Below, piece after piece: positions 60,082 to 64,000 of a DNA stretch of 64,000 bases. How positions within the stretch are numbered: the stretch's first letter is position 1; each line of letters starts with the position of its first letter. The stretch is from Patescibacteria group bacterium (GTDB lineage: Bacteria; Patescibacteriota; Gracilibacteria; UM-FILTER-43-11). The notes under the pieces were generated by a model. That model was given only the letters and a program-made list of their open reading frames with translations. It was not told the origin of the DNA and made no database searches. Made by a program: the position numbers and the translations under genes. The DNA lies in assembly GCA_018817125.1 (NCBI GenBank), contig JAHIUN010000012.1:33378-97377 (forward strand), given 5' to 3'.

Positions 60082-61371
60082 CTATTTAGATAACATATCT
60101 ATTAACTTATCGGCGGCCATGTTGTGACGGATATTTTGGCGGGCATTTTCATCTTTTTCAAAATGCTCATGAACCATTTTTTGCTGTTCCTCCGGGTATT
60201 GGCTGATTATTTCCTGGATTTTTTTATCCACTGCTTCCTTCTCAACTTTTAGGTCGGCGTCTTTGATGATATGCTGAATGCCCAGGCGAGCTAATACGCG
60301 TTCTTCGGCGCCTTTGCGGTGATCTTTTTTAAAATCCTCTTCGGTTTTTTTAATGTGGCCTAAATATTGCTCCCAGGAAAGCCCCTGTTGCTGTATGCGA
60401 CGCTTCTGCTCGTCAAGCATAACACTAAGTTCTTGTTCAATGATTGCTTCTGGTAAGTCCGCTTTAGTGATCTTAATCACCTCGGACACGACAGCGTTGT
60501 CATGATCCTGGCGATTGCGATGCTCCATTTCTTTTTTCAGGTCTTCTTCAACGAGTTTTTTGAACTCTTCGACGCTTTGTTTCTTGCCTGTGATCTTTTC
60601 TATCATCGCCTCATCCAACGACTGTTCTTTTTTCTCCTCCAGGCGATTCAAAGTGGTTTTAAATTTGACCTTTTTGCCCTGCATGGGCTTGGCATGATAG
60701 TCCTTCGGAAATTTCACTTCAAATTCTTTGGTCTCCCCTTTCCCCATGCTGATTACCGCTTCCTCAAAGCCCGGTACCATGGTTTTAGAGCCGAGTATAA
60801 GCGGATGGTTTTTGCTGGCGGTGTTGGGGATAGCTTCGCCTTTTTCATCAAACCCCTCAAAAGCCAATTCAGCCCGATCTCCTTCTTTTGCTTTCCGTTC
60901 CACGTCTTTCCATTCCGCGTAACGATCCATGATCATCTGGATGGTGTCATCGATACTTTTCGCTTCGACTTCCACGGGCTTGCGGGCGACTTTTATTTTT
61001 TTGTAGTCTCCTATTTTTACTTCCGGCATTACTGCGACCGTGGCCACATACACAAACTCATCCCCCTCTTTCTCTACGGTTGATTTGATATCTACTTTTG
61101 GCTGAGTCACGACCTGTAAATCATTTTTCTGGACAGCTTCTGCGTAGGTTTGGGGGAGTACGTGATCAAGCGTGGTGGCTTTAATGACTTCTGGCTCAAC
61201 ATTCTGGCGAACAACCTCTTCGGGCATATTCCCTGGGCGGAAACCGTCGATTTTGATGTTTTTGCTAATATCTTCGAGAGCCTTTTTTTCCCACTTCTGA
61301 TACGTTTCGTAGGGAACCGTGATGGTGAGTTCCACCTCGGATTTAGGGAGTTTTTTAATATTGACTTTCAT
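60082..61371 (-). CDS. tig: trigger factor
   Basis: 429 residues, the standard length. The N-terminal ribosome-binding domain carries the signature region IDGFRPGNMPEEVVRQNV (~43-60, usual form GFRxGKxP). The FKBP-type PPIase is at ~155-245 (AELAFEGFDEKGEAIPNT, MVPGFEEAVISMGKGETKEF). The rest is the helical chaperone domain. It binds nascent chains at the ribosome exit and helps folding. Confidence 0.93.
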   Translation of the reverse strand: MKVNIKKLPKSEVELTITVPYETYQKWEKKALEDISKNIKIDGFRPGNMPEEVVRQNVEPEVIKATTLDHVLPQTYAEAVQKNDLQVVTQPKVDIKSTVEKEGDEFVYVATVAVMPEVKIGDYKKIKVARKPVEVEAKSIDDTIQMIMDRYAEWKDVERKAKEGDRAELAFEGFDEKGEAIPNTASKNHPLILGSKTMVPGFEEAVISMGKGETKEFEVKFPKDYHAKPMQGKKVKFKTTLNRLEEKKEQSLDEAMIEKITGKKQSVEEFKKLVEEDLKKEMEHRNRQDHDNAVVSEVIKITKADLPEAIIEQELSVMLDEQKRRIQQQGLSWEQYLGHIKKTEEDFKKDHRKGAEERVLARLGIQHIIKDADLKVEKEAVDKKIQEIISQYPEEQQKMVHEHFEKDENARQNIRHNMAADKLIDMLSK

Positions 61372-61464
61372 GATTCAAATAATGGATTACAAATTAAAGA
61401 GTAGCGTTCGCCAATAAACGAACAGTATGGTTACTGTACAACACTAAACGCAAAACGCACAATA

Positions 61465-62013
61465 TTAATTGGCTTTTTCTTCCTCTCTCAGGTCTTTGAT
61501 GGCCCGCTGGGTCTGACCATCAGTTTTTTGGGTAGCTAATTGCCAGATATTGAAATATTTTTCCGCGTTTTTACGATCCTTGGCCTTAAGATAGACCCAT
61601 GTAATGTCGTAATAATACTTTGGCTCCTGGAATTCTTCGGCAACATAAAGATATTGTTCGACCGCTTTTTCATATTTTTCCGCCTTTTCATACAATCGGC
61701 CGATATTGTTTTCAATGGCCTGAGACCGTGGATAATATGTTTTGGCTTTTTCGTAGGTGTCCAGAGCATCGCCCAGCTGGCCTAAACTTTCGTAGGCGCG
61801 AGCCAGCTCCACCCAAAAAGGGATAGGGGGGTCGAGAGTGAAAAAGACGTCATCGGGTTCATAATTTTTAATCTTGTCTTTATAGTCCGCTATCGTTGCC
61901 TGAGTTTCCTGTTTTTCTTCATCGGTTAAATCGACTTTCACCGTCCAGTCAGTCTGGAGACAGCCCGATAGAAACAGTACCGCCAAGAGCAAGGAAATAG
62001 TCTTTTTAAACAT
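61465..62013 (-). CDS. TPR lipoprotein
   Basis: 182 residues. Type II signal peptide MFKKTISLLLAVLFLSGCLQ (lipobox LSGC), then about three TPR units (PFWVELARAYESLGQLGDAL, IENNIGRLYEKAEKYEKAVE, YYDITWVYLKAKDRKNAEKY). It probably serves as a docking protein on the outer face of the membrane. It lies 43 bases after the stop of the next upstream gene (62057-63220) and may share its transcript. Confidence 0.8.
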   Translation of the reverse strand: MFKKTISLLLAVLFLSGCLQTDWTVKVDLTDEEKQETQATIADYKDKIKNYEPDDVFFTLDPPIPFWVELARAYESLGQLGDALDTYEKAKTYYPRSQAIENNIGRLYEKAEKYEKAVEQYLYVAEEFQEPKYYYDITWVYLKAKDRKNAEKYFNIWQLATQKTDGQTQRAIKDLREEEKAN

Positions 62014-62056
62014 TTGAACAAGCTTAACAATTAAAAGAGTTTAGACTGTAACAAAT

Positions 62057-63220
62057 CTATTCGCTTCTTTCAAGGAAATAATGGGCGCGGGTTAATGACT
62101 TCCCCAAGGCCGTACACGTTTTATCCGGCGTATCAGCCTCCACGCATTTTTCCTGGAACCGTTGTTCCGGCCATTTAATTCGGATGCCTATTAGATACAC
62201 ATCGCGATCGGAAAGGCTGACATCGACCTCGGACAGGCCCAATACCTCCTGCGTATATACCAAGTTGATTTTGGCCCACAGGCACTGGCTGTCATCTCTT
62301 ATGCATTTAATGGCCTGACGGACTTTGTAATAGGTATAAAAGTAGTGCAGGGAGTCGATTTCAGCCGGAGTGAGGTCGTGTTCATCAATTGATGGTTCTT
62401 CAGCAGGCTCTTCTTCAGCAGGCTCTTCGGGCGCTGGCGTTTCGACGACCACTTCGTAAACCACCGGCTCACTTCTGTTGCGCTTGTCGTGAGTGAATAT
62501 TTTGTAGGTCAGATGATCGCCTTCCTGAATGTCGGTGTCGGTATATTCAGTAAAAGTCCGTTTTTCGAACACAGCGATGTCTTGTGTTTGAGTGCCTCGT
62601 ATCCGCACACGTTCCATGGTCGTGCCCACAAAATCCCAATCTGGCGGATTCTTCCACGTAAAAGTAATAGATTTGAGGTTTTCGGCCAATGTGGTGGTTA
62701 GATGCTGTACCTGGTAAGGAGGGGTTTGATCGGTGACAGTATCCGTATCGGTGACTTTATAAGCGTTTAAATCAGTGGTTTCGTAGGCCAGGTCCCCATT
62801 TAAATCTAAATTTAAAAAGCGGGAACCAAACGCACGGTCATAAGCTCGCATTTTCGCCCCCACTAAACGGACATTTTCGCCTGCTGCGAAATCCGCTAAA
62901 ACAGGAATAGTCAGCACCCGATAGCTGTCATCGTAAATGGGAACAATTTCGGCCGCTATTTTGCCGTTGTCGACGGCGGTACCGGTAGCCGTCATCAAAC
63001 TGACCGCATCCCACAGCACGCGGTTGTTTTCGTCGATGATGATGTTCATGCCGTGTTCCGCAGTGATCTCGCCATCTGCCTCGGCCGTGATGTTCATGGG
63101 GGCCAGAGTCCGGACTTGGTTCAATGCCAACTGATTCATGGTTTCTGAAAGCATAGTGGCGGCAAAGGCATTGGCCGGCAAAAAGAAGATAATTCCAAGA
63201 GAAATAAGTGTTTTTTTCAT
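62057..63220 (-). CDS. exported beta-domain protein
   Basis: 387 residues from the ATG at 63220 (MKKTLISLGIIFFLPANAFA, a clear signal peptide); the longer frame to 63304 runs into the transposase and is excluded. Residues ~190-270 look like a fibronectin III/Ig-type domain (ITFTWKNPPDWDFVG, HLTYKIFTHDKRNRSEPVVY), followed by an acidic hinge EEPAEEEPAEEPS and a C-terminal helical part with three Cys. A dockerin-like FLNLDLNGDLAYETTDLNAY at ~140 may bind calcium. No precise family. Confidence 0.7.
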   Translation of the reverse strand: MKKTLISLGIIFFLPANAFAATMLSETMNQLALNQVRTLAPMNITAEADGEITAEHGMNIIIDENNRVLWDAVSLMTATGTAVDNGKIAAEIVPIYDDSYRVLTIPVLADFAAGENVRLVGAKMRAYDRAFGSRFLNLDLNGDLAYETTDLNAYKVTDTDTVTDQTPPYQVQHLTTTLAENLKSITFTWKNPPDWDFVGTTMERVRIRGTQTQDIAVFEKRTFTEYTDTDIQEGDHLTYKIFTHDKRNRSEPVVYEVVVETPAPEEPAEEEPAEEPSIDEHDLTPAEIDSLHYFYTYYKVRQAIKCIRDDSQCLWAKINLVYTQEVLGLSEVDVSLSDRDVYLIGIRIKWPEQRFQEKCVEADTPDKTCTALGKSLTRAHYFLERSE

Positions 63221-63248
63221 AATGTGATTATTTAAATGCTCGTTTATT

Positions 63249-63800
63249 TTACCATGGTTCGAGTCCGGACTCCAACAGCCCCTCAAAGCTTTTAAAACTA
63301 TCATAATAATTATCGACAGTGATTAGATCTGAGTCCGGACTCGCATACAAATAAGAGCCTAAAGATGTATAAGGCCATGTGGTATCAGATGAAATATTGT
63401 GATGACTCGGCTGACGATGAATATAATGAAGCAGCTGAATTAAATATTCGTCATCGTAGACTGGTTTCGCATTAAAACGCCCCTGGAAAACAGGGCCTAT
63501 TTTGTCATATTTGTATTTAAAATACAACGCATGTGATTGCTGTAATTTAAGCAAAAAGGATGAAACAGCATTCAGTGAAGTCCGGACTTGATCACCAGCT
63601 GCCTTAATAAGCATGTGGAAATGATTCGGCAACAAAGACCAAGCAAATATTCTTATATTATATTTCTTTTTATATTCCTCCGTTTTAAATAAGAACCGTT
63701 CATAATCCTTGCCCTGCAAAAAGATACTTTCTTTGTTAATTCCCCTGTTGTAAACGTGATAAAATTGCTCACTTACAAGCTCTAATTTTCTCGATGGCAT
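63249..63800 (-). CDS. REP-associated tyrosine transposase (RAYT/Y1, IS200-like)
   Basis: 183 residues. The Y1 fold starts YHVYNRGINKESIFLQGKDY; the HUH metal motif is SLLPNHFHMLIK (~55-66); the catalytic Tyr is in YDDEYLIQLLHYIHRQPSHH (~115-134). RAYT proteins cut and join single-stranded DNA at REP palindromes. The palindrome AGTCCGGACT occurs three times inside this gene in three different frames and twice in a 30-base hairpin upstream at 63878-63907. No second IS gene is present. Confidence 0.88.
   Translation of the reverse strand: MPSRKLELVSEQFYHVYNRGINKESIFLQGKDYERFLFKTEEYKKKYNIRIFAWSLLPNHFHMLIKAAGDQVRTSLNAVSSFLLKLQQSHALYFKYKYDKIGPVFQGRFNAKPVYDDEYLIQLLHYIHRQPSHHNISSDTTWPYTSLGSYLYASPDSDLITVDNYYDSFKSFEGLLESGLEPW
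63261..63589. repeat. three AGTCCGGACT palindromes inside the RAYT gene
   Basis: GAGTCCGGACTC at 63261-63272 and 63331-63342, AAGTCCGGACTT at 63578-63589. They are translated as ESGL, SPDS and VRTS respectively, that is, in all three frames. Confidence 0.85.
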
Positions 63801-63877
63801 GCTATTAATTCGTTTAAATGCTAAGAAAGTAGCTTAGGTGAACATTTGTTTACTGTCAATATCAATGTATTCTGTCC

Positions 63878-63907
63878 AAGTCCGGACTCCCATCGGAGTC
63901 CGGACTT
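63878..63907. repeat. REP-like 30-bp hairpin
   Basis: AAGTCCGGACTCC and GGAGTCCGGACTT form a perfect 13-bp stem around CATC, 78 bases before the RAYT start. It is the likely recognition hairpin of the transposase. Nothing else is seen in 63801-63877. Confidence 0.8.
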
Positions 63908-63918
63908 TACTTACACAC

Positions 63919-63957
63919 CAAAAACCCCGCACCCGGCGTGAGCCGTGGTGCGGGGTT
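63919..63957 (-). terminator. terminator of a gene beyond the right edge
   Basis: AACCCCGCACC and GGTGCGGGGTT pair; on the minus strand the stem is followed by TTTTTGG. 63958-64000 shows no gene. Confidence 0.6.
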
Positions 63958-64000
63958 AAAACGGTTAGATAACCAGTTTTAGACTATCAAGCTGAACAGA

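Noticed and set aside
63221..63304. 28-residue extension of the exported protein at 62057
   Set aside because: It overlaps the RAYT coding end and would hide a good signal peptide.

Overview
The window looks like a compact genome segment from a member of the Candidate Phyla Radiation (Patescibacteria), possibly Peregrinibacteria-like; this is an inference from gene content, not a phylogenetic result. Supporting signs are a single bifunctional Rel, a VirD4-like ATPase with no other secretion genes nearby, four-helix-bundle (S23/IVP-like) proteins, a 4,291-residue S-layer-type surface protein, very short intergenic spaces and many secreted proteins of no recognisable family. UGA behaves as an ordinary stop (for example at the end of the glycosyltransferase at 31490-32578), so the UGA=Gly code of Gracilibacteria/Absconditabacteria is not in use.

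Layout. 1-4000: an incomplete gene fusing an ATP-grasp glutamate-ligase-like domain, a retropepsin-like domain and a DUF1704/MATCAP-type metallopeptidase, preceded by its PKD+7TM membrane partner. 4065-4375: a structured, terminator-ended RNA candidate. 4370-7931: VirD4-like ATPase and a hypothetical partner. 8098-16379: housekeeping genes (recJ, carA, tpiA, truB, murE) between which sit two four-helix-bundle genes, each enclosed by inverted arrays of 12-bp repeats. 16476-20358: small hypothetical genes, flavokinase, CDP-alcohol transferase, thioredoxin-like protein, guanine deaminase and a frameshifted gene. 20449-24543: five tRNA-type loci, tRNA wreckage, a GIY-YIG gene, DUF3800, a lipoprotein and a methyltransferase. 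24635-36846: MscS, CutA, exonuclease, ArfB-like factor, U32 protein, tRNA-Lys, tandem Phd protein, LPQTG protein, glycosyltransferase, MurJ, MurD. 37076-55248: a small HTH gene and a five-gene minus-strand operon of secreted proteins headed by the giant surface protein. 55503-63800: coiled-coil protein, iPGM, Rel, trigger factor, two exported proteins and a REP-associated (RAYT-type) Y1 transposase.

The most unusual signal is in the spaces between genes. Many are filled, often exactly from stop codon to start codon, with short tandem repeats of period 7, 8 or 12, several arranged as two inverted halves. Two of the period-12 inverted arrays contain a four-helix-bundle gene (12301-12869 and 14536-15056), while three others (9773-9886, 41381-41458, 42262-42370) are empty. 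This resembles the organisation of 23S rRNA intervening sequences, where complementary ends enclose an S23 four-helix-bundle ORF, and suggests an intergenic element family that may be new. A second layer consists of short palindromic elements: they sit at the same position inside three of the 12-mer arrays, lie in frame within carA, and replace the anticodon arm in three decayed tRNA copies. The RAYT gene at the right end carries AGTCCGGACT palindromes inside its own coding sequence and a 30-bp hairpin made of them upstream.
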